The notes under the pieces are model-generated. The model worked only from the letters and a program-made list of their open reading frames with translations, ran no database searches and was not told the DNA's origin. Shown here one piece after another: positions 33,064 to 42,206 of a DNA stretch of 43,545 nt (position 1 is its first letter; each line of letters starts with the position of its first letter). A program made the translations under genes and the position numbers. The stretch is taken from the NCBI GenBank assembly GCA_021272315.1, contig JAJSLI010000083.1, forward strand, positions 1 through 43,545, written 5' to 3'. Source of the DNA: Methylacidiphilales bacterium. GTDB lineage: Bacteria > Verrucomicrobiota > Verrucomicrobiia > Methylacidiphilales > UBA1321.

Positions 33064-33831
33064 ATGCGCCAGAAATTCATCACCGGTAACTGGAAGATGC
33101 ATACCACCTCCGCCGAAGCCGGACGGCTGGCCAAGGCTATCGTGGATGGCGTGGGCACCGCGGACCGCGTATCCGTCGCCATCTGTCCGCCTTTCCCCTA
33201 TCTGGCCTTAGCCGGCGAAATTCTCCAGGGCAGCCGCGTCGCGCTGGGAGCGCAGAACCTCTATCCCGAGAAAGATGGCGCGTTCACCGGCGAGGTCAGT
33301 CCAACGATGCTCTTGGATCTCGGATGCAAATACGTCATCCTCGGACACAGCGAGCGCCGGGATAAGCTGGGCGAAACCGATGCGTTCATCAACCAAAAGG
33401 TGCGGTTTGCCCTGGCCGCCGGCCTCGAAGTGATCCTCTGCGTCGGCGAGACCTGGGATCAACGCGACGCCGGCCAGACCGAAGTGGTGCTCGATCGGCA
33501 AGTCACCCAGGGATTGGCCCAGTTGTCAGCGGATTTCTTGACCCGCCTGATCATCGCCTACGAACCGATCTGGGCAATCGGGAGCACCGGACACGATGCC
33601 ACCCCCCAGCAGGCGCAGGAGGGCCACGCGGTCATTCGGCGCCGCTTCGGGCAGATGTTTGGGGAGAAGTCAGCTCAGGCGCTTGCCATCCAGTACGGCG
33701 GAAGCGTCAAGCCAGAAAACGCCGCCGGGTTCCTTAGCCGGCCCGGGGTAGACGGTGCTCTCATCGGCGGCGCCAGCCTGCAGGCTGACCAATTTCTGGC
33801 CATCGTCCGGGCTGGGATCAGCGCGGCATAA
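33064..33831 (+). CDS. tpiA: triosephosphate isomerase
   Basis: A 255-aa TIM barrel, normal length, from ATG 33064 preceded by CGGAAATCG; an alternative ATG at 33040 overlaps the aldolase stop. Residues: FITGNWKMHTT with catalytic Lys (about 12), LGAQNLYPEKDGAFTGEVSP, VILGHSERRDKLGE with catalytic His (about 94), IIAYEPIWAIGST with catalytic Glu (about 167), and IQYGGSVKPENAAGF and DGALIGGASL at the C-terminus. It equilibrates dihydroxyacetone-P and glyceraldehyde-3-P, feeding the aldolase. The H+-ATPase gene follows after 20 nt. Confidence 0.96.
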   Translation: MRQKFITGNWKMHTTSAEAGRLAKAIVDGVGTADRVSVAICPPFPYLALAGEILQGSRVALGAQNLYPEKDGAFTGEVSPTMLLDLGCKYVILGHSERRDKLGETDAFINQKVRFALAAGLEVILCVGETWDQRDAGQTEVVLDRQVTQGLAQLSADFLTRLIIAYEPIWAIGSTGHDATPQQAQEGHAVIRRRFGQMFGEKSAQALAIQYGGSVKPENAAGFLSRPGVDGALIGGASLQADQFLAIVRAGISAA

Positions 33832-33851
33832 CAAAAGAAAGAATTCCCATT

Positions 33852-36800
33852 ATGAAACCGCTTACTGAGCAGCCCAAGGCTCCCGCATCGAAGCCAAGTG
33901 ATGATTCCGCAGAACCGAAGCCCAAGGCTCCGGAGGTCAAGCCGGGATCGAAACCCGACGCCAAGACCAATCCAAAGGAGGATCTGAAAATGCTGCCCTT
34001 GGCGGAGGTGGAGAAAAAGCTGGGCTACTCCCCGAACGGGCTAAGTCAAGCCGAGGCGGAGAAACGGTTGACCCAATATGGGCCCAATGAGCTCACAGAA
34101 AAGAAGACCAATCTCTTCCTGAAGTTTCTCAGTTATTTTTGGGGGCCCATCCCGTGGATGATCGAGATTGCGGTGATCCTGTCGGCCGTGGTCCGGCACT
34201 GGCCGGATTTCTTCATCATCTTTCTTTTGCTTGCGACCAACGCCGTGGTTGGATTCTGGGAGGAGCGGCAGGCCGGAAATGAAATCGCCGCCCTGAAGGC
34301 CAGGCTGGCAATAAAGGCCCGGGTGGTCCGTGACGGGAAATGGATCAACCCGGCAGCCCGAGAATTGGTGCCGGGAGACGTCATCCGCATGCGACTGGGA
34401 GACATTGTGCCGGCTGACGCACGCCTGTTGGAGGGCGATTCGGTGGAGGTTGACCAATCGGCGTTGACGGGGGAATCCTTGCCCGTCGAGAAAAAATGCG
34501 GCCAGGCGGTCTTCTCCGGCTCGACCCTTCGCCGGGGTGAAATCGGCGCCTTGGTCTATGCCACGGGCGAAAATACCTACTTCGGCAAGACGGCGCAACT
34601 GGTGCAGGAGGCGCACACGGTCAGCCATTTTCAAAAGGCGGTTTTGAAGATCGGCAATTACCTGATCATCCTCGCGGTGACCCTGGTGGCGGCAATCATC
34701 ACGGTTGCGATCTTCCGCGGGGACCCGGTCCTTAGCACCTTGCAGTTCGCCTTGGTGCTGACCGTGGCGGCAATCCCGGTGGCGATGCCAACGGTGTTGT
34801 CGGTCACGATGGCGGTCGGCGCGCGCCTGCTCGCCAAGAAAAAAGCGATCGTGAGCCGGTTGGTGGCCATCGAGGAATTGGCCGGCGTGGACGTGCTGTG
34901 CGCAGACAAGACCGGCACCCTGACCCAGAATAAGCTGACGCTGGGCGATCCGTTCTGCGTGAACAATATGACCGCCAATCAAGTCATCCTCGACGGCGCG
35001 CTGGCGTCGCGCGGGGATAATAACGACACCATTGACCTGGCCGTGCTGGGCGGACTGAAAGACAAGGATGCGTTAAAGGCGTACGAGGTGGTTCATTTCC
35101 AGCCGTTCGATCCGGTGCACAAACGCACGGAGGCCACCGTCAAAGGCAAAGACGGAAAGACCTTCAAGACGACGAAGGGCGCTCCGCAGGTGATTTTGGC
35201 CTTGTCGGCCAATGCCGGGCAGGTGAAGGACGCCGCCAATAAGGCGGTCGACGAATTCGCAGCGCGCGGCTTTCGTTCATTGGGCGTTGCCCGGGCGGAC
35301 CAAGAGGGCAAGTGGCAGTTCCTGGGCGTGTTGCCGCTGTTCGATCCGCCACGGGAAGATGCCAAGGAAACCATTGCGACCGCGCTGTCGATGGGTGTTA
35401 AGGTCAAGATGGTAACGGGCGATGCCTTGGCCATCGCCAAGGAGACCGCCAAGAAGTTGGACATGGGCACGAATATCCTCGATGCCGGCAATCTGGGCGA
35501 CTCAAAGAAGCAAGAGACCGCCGCGGTAACCGAGGAAATCGAAAAGGCCGATGGATTCGCCCAAGTGTTTCCTGAACACAAGTTCCACAGTGTGGATGTG
35601 CTGCAAAAACTCGGTCACATCGTTGGCATGACCGGCGACGGGGTGAATGACGCCCCCGCTCTGAAGAAGGCCGATTGCGGCATCGCCGTCTCAAGCGCGA
35701 CGGACGCGGCACGAGCGGCGGCGGCCATCGTCCTGACAACACCCGGCCTGTCGGTGATCATCGATGCGATCAAGGAGAGCCGCCGCATATTCCAGCGGAT
35801 GAACAGCTATGCGATCTACCGCATCGCCGAGACGCTGCGAGTGCTGTTCTTCATGACGCTGGCGATCCTGATCTTCAACTTCTATCCGCTGACCGCGGTC
35901 ATGATCGTGATGCTGGCGTTGCTCAACGACGGCGCCATCCTGTCGATAGCCTACGACAACGTTCATTACCGAGACAAGCCCGAGGCCTGGAACATGCGCG
36001 TGGTCTTGGGGATTTCCACGGTGCTGGGCGTCATCGGCGTCATCGCAGCTTTCGGCCTGTTCTGGCTCGGTTTGCGCGTCTTCCATCTCGACCACGGACG
36101 CGTCCAGACGCTGATGTATCTGAAGCTGTCCGTGGCGGGACACTTGACGATCTTCCTCACGCGCACGCGCGGCCCGTTCTGGTCCATTCGCCCCGCGCGG
36201 ATTTTGTGGGTTGCCGTCCTGGGCACGCAAATCGTGGCGACGTTGATCGCGGTTTATGGACTTTTCATGGCACCGCTCGGCTGGGGCTGGGCGCTGTTCG
36301 TTTGGGGTTATGCGCTTGCCTGGTTTCTCTTGAATGACCGCGTGAAGCTGCTCGCGTATCGGATTTGGGACCGCGGAAAAGGGGAGACAAAACCTGAAGC
36401 CAAAGCTGAGCCGAAGACCGACGGCAACGCTACGGCCAAGCCTGGGGAAAAGGCGGAAGCCAAGCCCGAGGCAAAGACCGCGGCCAACGCCGCGCCCAAG
36501 CCCGAACCTGAGCCCAAAGCTGCGGCTGCGCCTGGCGATAAAACAGGACCTAAGCCTGAGGCTCCGGCCGAGCCGAAGCCAAAAGCCAACACTGTGTCGG
36601 AACCTGAAACCAAAGCCGATGCAAAGCTGATTGTCCCTGCCAAGCCCGAAGCAAAAGCCGAGAGCAAGCCTGATGCGAAAGCTGAGCCGAAGCCTGAAAC
36701 CAACGGCGATGCGAATCCCGAGGCCAAAGCCAAGACACCACCCGATTTAACGCCGCAGATCGCCAAGCGCGCCTATGAGATCTACGAGCAACGAACCCAC

Positions 36801-37310
36801 CAGGGCGATCCGGCAGCTCGGGACTGGGAACAGGCGAAGCGTGAGATTCGCACAAACGAAGCCAAACCCGAGCCTGACCCTGAGGCCAAAGTGGCACCCA
36901 AGCCCGAAGGCAGCAACGAGCCGAAACCTGAAGCCAACGCCGATCCCAAACCCGGTGTCGACGCCAAGCCGCCGGTAAAAGCCGGGTCTAAGCCCGAGAC
37001 ACCTGCTGAGCCAAAGCTTGAAGCTAAAGGCGCGCCCAACCCTGAGGCCAAGGTACCACCCAAGCCCGAAGCCAGCGCTGAGCCGAAATCCGAAGCCAAG
37101 GCCAAGCCCGAATCAAACACTGAGCCAAAGCCTGAAATCAACGCGGAGCACAAAGTCGAAGCAAAAGGCAAGACGCCATCCGATCTGAGGCCGGAACTCG
37201 TAAAGCGAGTCCACAAACTTTACGAGGAGCTGGGGCGCGAGGACGTCCGAGAAGTTCAGGACTGGGAGAAGGCGGAGCAAAAGAATCCGAAAGATGAACC
37301 CCATCAATAA
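33852..37310 (+). CDS. P-type H+-ATPase (P3A-like) with long K/P/E/A-rich tail and DUF2934-like modules
   Basis: A 1152-aa protein. Residues about 40-840 form a plasma-membrane H+-ATPase-type P-ATPase: cation-ATPase N-domain (KLGYSPNGLSQAEAEKRLTQ), VDQSALTGESLPVEKK (actuator TGES), TVAAIPVAMPTVLSVTMAVG (M4 PVAMP), the phosphorylation motif ADKTGTLTQN with Asp near 352, TGDGVNDAPALKKADCG (about 596) and the M6 segment ALLNDGAILSIAYDNV, whose LNDG Asp matches the proton-binding Asp of plant and fungal pumps. From about residue 850 there are 250 residues of Lys/Pro/Glu/Ala repeats, interrupted by LTPQIAKRAYEIYEQRTHQG (DUF2934-like, about 970) and ended by ELVKRVHKLYEELGREDVRE. The N-terminus is also Pro/Lys-rich. 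Role: proton extrusion at ATP cost. The tail may serve binding or autoregulation; that is inference. Confidence 0.9.
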   Translation: MKPLTEQPKAPASKPSDDSAEPKPKAPEVKPGSKPDAKTNPKEDLKMLPLAEVEKKLGYSPNGLSQAEAEKRLTQYGPNELTEKKTNLFLKFLSYFWGPIPWMIEIAVILSAVVRHWPDFFIIFLLLATNAVVGFWEERQAGNEIAALKARLAIKARVVRDGKWINPAARELVPGDVIRMRLGDIVPADARLLEGDSVEVDQSALTGESLPVEKKCGQAVFSGSTLRRGEIGALVYATGENTYFGKTAQLVQEAHTVSHFQKAVLKIGNYLIILAVTLVAAIITVAIFRGDPVLSTLQFALVLTVAAIPVAMPTVLSVTMAVGARLLAKKKAIVSRLVAIEELAGVDVLCADKTGTLTQNKLTLGDPFCVNNMTANQVILDGALASRGDNNDTIDLAVLGGLKDKDALKAYEVVHFQPFDPVHKRTEATVKGKDGKTFKTTKGAPQVILALSANAGQVKDAANKAVDEFAARGFRSLGVARADQEGKWQFLGVLPLFDPPREDAKETIATALSMGVKVKMVTGDALAIAKETAKKLDMGTNILDAGNLGDSKKQETAAVTEEIEKADGFAQVFPEHKFHSVDVLQKLGHIVGMTGDGVNDAPALKKADCGIAVSSATDAARAAAAIVLTTPGLSVIIDAIKESRRIFQRMNSYAIYRIAETLRVLFFMTLAILIFNFYPLTAVMIVMLALLNDGAILSIAYDNVHYRDKPEAWNMRVVLGISTVLGVIGVIAAFGLFWLGLRVFHLDHGRVQTLMYLKLSVAGHLTIFLTRTRGPFWSIRPARILWVAVLGTQIVATLIAVYGLFMAPLGWGWALFVWGYALAWFLLNDRVKLLAYRIWDRGKGETKPEAKAEPKTDGNATAKPGEKAEAKPEAKTAANAAPKPEPEPKAAAAPGDKTGPKPEAPAEPKPKANTVSEPETKADAKLIVPAKPEAKAESKPDAKAEPKPETNGDANPEAKAKTPPDLTPQIAKRAYEIYEQRTHQGDPAARDWEQAKREIRTNEAKPEPDPEAKVAPKPEGSNEPKPEANADPKPGVDAKPPVKAGSKPETPAEPKLEAKGAPNPEAKVPPKPEASAEPKSEAKAKPESNTEPKPEINAEHKVEAKGKTPSDLRPELVKRVHKLYEELGREDVREVQDWEKAEQKNPKDEPHQ

Positions 37311-37315
37311 ACACC
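37197..37315 (+). repeat. near-identical 119-bp tail repeat, copy 1
   Basis: Encodes the last 37 residues of the first ATPase plus its stop. Matches 42088-42206 with about ten mismatches by my count, including a stretch of roughly 30 identical bases, while the rest of the two ATPase genes is clearly diverged. Confidence 0.85.
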
Positions 37316-37439
37316 TCCGATAAAACCACCAACGCGATAGCCCTGCGATCGAATGCAAATGAAATCCTCCGCAATATTGACTGGGTAGCATGAATAAATT
37401 TCAGCAAAACTCCAGGCGGCCATAACCGAAAGTTTAATA

Positions 37440-38303
37440 ATGAAAATCCATTCAAAGGACTTTCGGGTGTCGCCCGGAACAAAGATCCAACTTGGAAAGT
37501 GGCCGACGGTGGTGAAGCCCTATTGCAAGACGAAGAAGCGTTATAAAAAACTCCTGGACGAGCACATCGCGGGATTGAGCTCGCTGCAAAACCTTCACTA
37601 CGCTTCCAGCCGCTATGCGCTGCTGCTGATGTTTCAGGGGATGGACGCGGCGGGCAAGGATGGCGCCATCCGGCACGTAATGTCCGGTGTTAACCCGCAA
37701 GGCTGCGAGGTCTTCAGCTTCAAGCAGCCTAGCGCCGAGGAGCTGAAACACGATTTTCTCTGGCGCACCACTTGCCATCTGCCGGAACGCGGGCGGATCG
37801 GTATCTTCAATCGAACTTACTACGAGGAAGTGCTCGTCGTTCGGGTGCATCCGGAAATCCTCCGCAGCCAAGGCCTTCCTAATGAGCTGATCGATGAGAA
37901 GACCATTTGGAAGGAGCGGTATCGCTCCATCGTTAACCTAGAGGAACATCTCCACCGCAATGGAACCCGGATCGTCAAGATCTTCCTCCATCTGTCGAAA
38001 AACGAACAGCGGAAACGCTTCCTCGAACGCATTGATGAGCCGGACAAGAACTGGAAATTCAGCCTCTCGGACGTTCACGAGAGGAAGTACTGGCAGCACT
38101 ACATGAAGGCTTACGAGGCCTGCCTGGACGCCACCAGCACCCGTCACTCGCCGTGGTACGTCGTGCCGGCCGACGATAAGGAGAATGCCCGGTTGATCGT
38201 TTCCCAAATCGTCCTGGATACGCTCCGTGATTTCAAGATGGCCTATCCGAAAACCACTGCGAAACGTCGACGGGAATTGAAATCGATCCGACACCAGCTC
38301 TGA
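37440..38303 (+). CDS. ppk2: polyphosphate kinase 2 family protein (class III-like)
   Basis: A 287-aa PPK2 enzyme. It has the P-loop [20 protein letters not shown] (about 62-80), then [40 protein letters not shown] with Walker B-type strand, [18 protein letters not shown], and a lid [57 protein letters not shown]. These variants resemble the class III group that phosphorylates AMP and ADP using polyphosphate; class assignment is tentative. It would regenerate nucleotides from polyphosphate when ATP is low. Located 129 nt after the ATPase. Confidence 0.9.
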   Translation: MKIHSKDFRVSPGTKIQLGKWPTVVKPYCKTKKRYKKLLDEHIAGLSSLQNLHYASSRYALLLMFQGMDAAGKDGAIRHVMSGVNPQGCEVFSFKQPSAEELKHDFLWRTTCHLPERGRIGIFNRTYYEEVLVVRVHPEILRSQGLPNELIDEKTIWKERYRSIVNLEEHLHRNGTRIVKIFLHLSKNEQRKRFLERIDEPDKNWKFSLSDVHERKYWQHYMKAYEACLDATSTRHSPWYVVPADDKENARLIVSQIVLDTLRDFKMAYPKTTAKRRRELKSIRHQL

Positions 38304-38329
38304 CCGATCGGAGATTCACATTATGACGC

Positions 38330-39274
38330 ATGTGCCACCAAACTTTGATGAAGAGGCCGTCAATTGCTTACATTCCGGCAACGGGGGCAAATATGGATGA
38401 GAATCTGCAGAGCGAGTCGAAGCGTGAGGGGATTCAAGCGGTCAAGTCTCCCCCAATGACTGACAACACGCATAATATTAGTGCCAAGCCGAGCTTTCTC
38501 ACGACGCTTCCTCGAAAGCTCGAACGGCCTATGCTGCTTCTTAGCTTCGTATGGTTTCTCGTCATTATCGTGGAACTGGTAAATGGCATGAGCCCGGTAT
38601 TGCAGAGTCTTGGGACGGTGCTCTGGGCGTTATTTGTCATTTATTTCGGACTGAGATTGGCCGTCGTTCCCAAGCGGCGGGTCTTTCTGAAGCGGAACTG
38701 GCTTTTTGTCCTGGCGATTCTTGTTCCCGTCCTTCGGCTTGTCCCTTACCTTCAATCGTATCCTCTGGCACGCGCGCTGACCGCAACCTTTGGAATGCAG
38801 GTAATTTGGATGTTTGCCTCGGCTGATCAAGGGCTGCGCTCGCTCCGGCGGACCATGGGACGCAGGGGCACAGGCTACGCGCTCACCTTCACTGCTGTCG
38901 TGATTTTAGCGGGCGCGGCCGGCATGCTTCATTTTGAGAACACCGCACCGGATCCACAGGGCATTCACAGCTACCCCAAAGCTCTTTGGTGGACCGCCAT
39001 GCAGATCACCAACATTGGATCCGGATATCGACCGGTGACATTTGGCGGACATGTGCTCTGCCTCGGGATTTCCATCTTTGCGGTTGCAATATTTGGCTAT
39101 CTGACCGCGGTCTTTGCCGCATTTTTTATTGGACAAGATGCGGCGGATCCGAAGTCAGAGATTCCTAACCAGACATCTATTCATCAACTCGCGGCCGAGG
39201 TCGCGCTACTGAGAAAATCAATTGACGATGCCTTGAAGCGCGTTCCTAACGCGGCGCCGCGCTTATCCGAGTGA
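38330..39274 (+). CDS. ion-channel protein with non-canonical GSGY selectivity filter
   Basis: A 314-aa membrane protein; an ATG at 38393 (after AACGGGGGC) may be the true start. Hydrophobic helices at about residues 67-85 (MLLLSFVWFLVIIVELVNG), 95-110, 125-145 and 180-200 resemble the voltage-sensor-like part of bacterial Ion_trans channels. Then the pore region ALWWTAMQITNIGSGYRPVT precedes a last helix LCLGISIFAVAIFGYLTAVF. The usual potassium filter TVGYGD is replaced by NIGSGYRP, lacking the second Tyr-Gly-Asp; related bacterial channels with GS(D/E)YWP filters exist. A coiled C-terminal end (LAAEVALLRKSIDDALKRV) may mediate tetramerisation. Ion selectivity is therefore unknown. It sits between PPK2 and the second ATPase. 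Confidence 0.8.
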   Translation: MCHQTLMKRPSIAYIPATGANMDENLQSESKREGIQAVKSPPMTDNTHNISAKPSFLTTLPRKLERPMLLLSFVWFLVIIVELVNGMSPVLQSLGTVLWALFVIYFGLRLAVVPKRRVFLKRNWLFVLAILVPVLRLVPYLQSYPLARALTATFGMQVIWMFASADQGLRSLRRTMGRRGTGYALTFTAVVILAGAAGMLHFENTAPDPQGIHSYPKALWWTAMQITNIGSGYRPVTFGGHVLCLGISIFAVAIFGYLTAVFAAFFIGQDAADPKSEIPNQTSIHQLAAEVALLRKSIDDALKRVPNAAPRLSE

Positions 39275-39480
39275 CGAAAGTCGATCGGGAAGCCGGGAGG
39301 CGGCGCGTGTTTTTCGCCCGAGCGATCGTTGAACGCCGCACTTTTTTCAACAGCGGAATGACTGGGCTTGTTTTTATAACGTCAGGGGTATTTCGCTTCC
39401 GAGCAATCATAGCTAACGCTTCAATTCGGATATCTTCACCATGACATTGCGAGGCGCCTCAATCTCGATAACCTGAATCC

Positions 39481-42201
39481 ATGTTGACGCCTGCGACCGC
39501 CGTTGCAGCATCCGGCACGCCGGATTTACCTCAGAGTAATCCATCCGAAATCACTGCGGCCGGCTCATCCTCCGACGGACTGACGAGCAAGGAAGCGGAA
39601 AGCCTGCTGGCAAAGGTCGGTCCGAATTCGATGCCTGATGCAGCGCTCCACCCGCTGCGCCAGGCAATCGCCAAGTTGTGGGCACCTGTTCCGTGGATGC
39701 TTGAAGCTGCGATCGTGCTCGAACTGGTGCTACACAAGTTTACGGAGGCGGCGATTATAGCTGGGCTCCTGGTATTCAATGCGGCCTTGGGTTTTTTCCA
39801 GGAAGGGAAAGCTCAAGCAACACTGGCGGCATTGAAGGCGCGTCTCGCCCTGAATGCGTCGGTTAAGCGGGATGGCGCGTGGAAGATCGCGCCATCCGCG
39901 GACTTGGTGCCCGGCGATCTTGTCAAGCTGTCGCTGGGTGCAGTGGTCGCCGCCGACGTTAAGATCGTGGACGGATCGGTTCTCCTCGACCAGTCCATGC
40001 TGACCGGCGAATCCGTACCGGCGGAAGCGGGCGCCGGCGCGCAGACCTACGCGGGCGCGCTCGTGCGGCGCGGCGAAGCCACCGCGACGGTGATTCAGAC
40101 CGGAGCGCGCACCAAATTCGGGCACACGGCGGAGTTGGTGCGCACCGCGCACGTGGTGAGCTCTCAACAGCAGGCAGTTCTCCGTGTCGTGCGCAACCTC
40201 GCGCTTTTCAACGGCGTCATTATCATCGGCCTGGTGGCGTACGCCAAGCTTCACGGCGTGGCTTGGGACGAAACCATCTCGCTCTTGCTCACCGCGGTGC
40301 TCGCGGCCATCCCGGTTGCTTTGCCGGCGACGTTTACGCTGGCCACCGCGCTTGGAGCCAGATCTCTCGCGAAGACGGGAGTCCTTTCGACCCGGCTCTC
40401 CGCCGTGGATGAAGCGGCGACCATGGACGTGCTCTGTTCGGATAAGACGGGGACTTTGACCCGCAACGAATTGTCGGTGAATGGCGTTCGGCCGATGTCC
40501 GGCTTCGATGAAGCGCACGTTCTGACGTTGGCCACATTGGCCAGCGCGGATGGCGGCCAGGATCCAGTGGACGCCGCCATTCGCGCTGCCGCCAAGAACA
40601 AGAGCGAACAGAATTCACCCAAGCTGCTCAACTTCATACCATTCGACCCCACCAAGAAGATGTCGGAGGCAAGCGCGACCGATGGAAACGGTCAAAGTTT
40701 ACGAATAGTGAAAGGCGCCTATGGCACGATCGGCGCCCTTATGCCGCCGTCCACAGCGGGCTTAGCCGCTGTCGCTGAACTGGAAAAAAAGGGCTTCAGA
40801 GTCCTTGCGGTTGCCGCGGGCGCGCCCTCACAAGCCATGCAGCTTATCGGGCTCGTTTCTCTCAGCGATCCTCCCCGGTCCGACTCGACGGATCTCATCA
40901 CCGAATTGAAGGCCCTGGGGGTGCGCACGGTCATGGTGACGGGTGATGCGCCGGCTACCGCCGCCATCGTTGCTCATGCTGTCGGCCTCGACGGGCCGAT
41001 TTGTCCGCCCGGCCCGCTTCCGCCAAACATAAGCCCGGAGCAGTTTGCGGTATTCGCTGGCATCTTTCCCGAGGGAAAATTCGACCTGGTAAAAGCTTTC
41101 CAAAAAAACGGTCACACGGTCGGGATGTGCGGAGATGGCGCGAACGATGCTCCCGCTCTGCGGCAGGCCCAAATGGGCGTCGCCGTGTCCACCGCGACGG
41201 ACGTCGCGAAGTCAGCCGCGGGAATTGTTCTGACCGCGCCCGGGCTCGGCGGCATTGTCGCCGCCGTCAAGGAGGGTCGGTCGGCATTCCAGCGCATCCT
41301 GACCTACACGCTTAACTCTATCACCAAGAAAATTGCCAACGTGCTCTTCCTCACCATTGGGCTGATCGTCACCGGACATGCGATCCTTACGCCCATGCTC
41401 ATGGTGATCATCATGATTACCGGTGATTTTCTTGGCATGTCCGTAACGACGGACAACGTGCGACAGTCGACAAAACCAAACCGATGGCAAATCGGCAAGC
41501 TAACCTTGGCCGGTTCCGTGTTGGGTGTCTGTTTTCTCGGGTTCTGCACCAGCGTGCTGCTCCTAGGAAAGTTCCAATTAGGGCTCGGCATCGGCCCGCT
41601 CCAGACCCTCGCCATGATCTCTTTGGTATTTGGTGGCGAAGCAGTGCTTTATGCCGTTCGCGAACGCCAACATTTGTGGAAGTCCCGCCCGGGGACCTGG
41701 GTCATTGTCTCCTCCATAGCCGATGTCTTGATCATCGCGGGATTAGCCATTCGCGGCATAGCGATGCAGCCACTGACAATCACGGTCGTCGCCTGTACGC
41801 TTGCCGGCGCTATAGTCTTTGCGCTCCTGCTGGACCTTATCAAAGTGCCCGTTTTCCGGCGAACGCAGATCGCCGAGCCGAGGCCCCGCGCCGACGCCAA
41901 GCCCCAGGCTCGGTCCAAGCCCGAAGCCCCTGTCGAGCCAAAGTCTAAAACCAATGCCGAGCCCGAATCCAGCGCTAAACCGAAGCGTGAGGCCAAGGCC
42001 GAATCAAAGGCTGAGCCAAGGCCTGAAATCAGCGCCGGGCCTGAGGCCGAAACCAAAGCCAAGACCGCATCCGATCCGACGCCGCAGCTCGTCAAACGAG
42101 TCCACAAACTCTACGAAGAGCTGGGTCGTGAGGACGTTCGAGAAGTTCAGGACTGGGAGAAGGCGGAGCAGAAGCATCCGAAAGATGAACCCCATCAATA
42201 G
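39481..42201 (+). CDS. second P-type H+-ATPase-like pump with DUF2934-like tail
   Basis: A 906-aa P-type ATPase of the same broad group as the first but diverged: LLDQSMLTGESVPAEAGAGA (actuator), LLTAVLAAIPVALPATFTLA (M4), LCSDKTGTLTRN with phosphorylated Asp near 321, GMCGDGANDAPALRQAQMG (about 549-567) and the M5-M6 region with MLMVIIMITGDFLGMSVTTD, where an ITGD replaces the LNDG of the first pump. After the last TM (about 790) a Pro/Lys/Glu/Ala-rich tail leads to QLVKRVHKLYEELGREDVRE at the end, nearly identical to the first ATPase. The substrate may be H+ or another cation; only the group is clear. The gene end overlaps the convergent DoxX gene by 7 bp. Confidence 0.88.
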   Translation: MLTPATAVAASGTPDLPQSNPSEITAAGSSSDGLTSKEAESLLAKVGPNSMPDAALHPLRQAIAKLWAPVPWMLEAAIVLELVLHKFTEAAIIAGLLVFNAALGFFQEGKAQATLAALKARLALNASVKRDGAWKIAPSADLVPGDLVKLSLGAVVAADVKIVDGSVLLDQSMLTGESVPAEAGAGAQTYAGALVRRGEATATVIQTGARTKFGHTAELVRTAHVVSSQQQAVLRVVRNLALFNGVIIIGLVAYAKLHGVAWDETISLLLTAVLAAIPVALPATFTLATALGARSLAKTGVLSTRLSAVDEAATMDVLCSDKTGTLTRNELSVNGVRPMSGFDEAHVLTLATLASADGGQDPVDAAIRAAAKNKSEQNSPKLLNFIPFDPTKKMSEASATDGNGQSLRIVKGAYGTIGALMPPSTAGLAAVAELEKKGFRVLAVAAGAPSQAMQLIGLVSLSDPPRSDSTDLITELKALGVRTVMVTGDAPATAAIVAHAVGLDGPICPPGPLPPNISPEQFAVFAGIFPEGKFDLVKAFQKNGHTVGMCGDGANDAPALRQAQMGVAVSTATDVAKSAAGIVLTAPGLGGIVAAVKEGRSAFQRILTYTLNSITKKIANVLFLTIGLIVTGHAILTPMLMVIIMITGDFLGMSVTTDNVRQSTKPNRWQIGKLTLAGSVLGVCFLGFCTSVLLLGKFQLGLGIGPLQTLAMISLVFGGEAVLYAVRERQHLWKSRPGTWVIVSSIADVLIIAGLAIRGIAMQPLTITVVACTLAGAIVFALLLDLIKVPVFRRTQIAEPRPRADAKPQARSKPEAPVEPKSKTNAEPESSAKPKREAKAESKAEPRPEISAGPEAETKAKTASDPTPQLVKRVHKLYEELGREDVREVQDWEKAEQKHPKDEPHQ

Positions 42202-42206
42202 ACACC
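42088..42206 (+). repeat. near-identical 119-bp tail repeat, copy 2
   Basis: Encodes the last 37 residues and stop of the second ATPase and a few bases after it. Same length and alignment as 37197-37315; substitutions are mostly synonymous (for example GGG/GGT, CGC/CGT), and the only clear protein change is Asn to His. Confidence 0.85.

Noticed and set aside
39372..39392. Motif-like CAGGGGTATTTCGC upstream of the second ATPase
   Set aside because: It is in the wrong orientation for the downstream gene and lacks the second half of the consensus.
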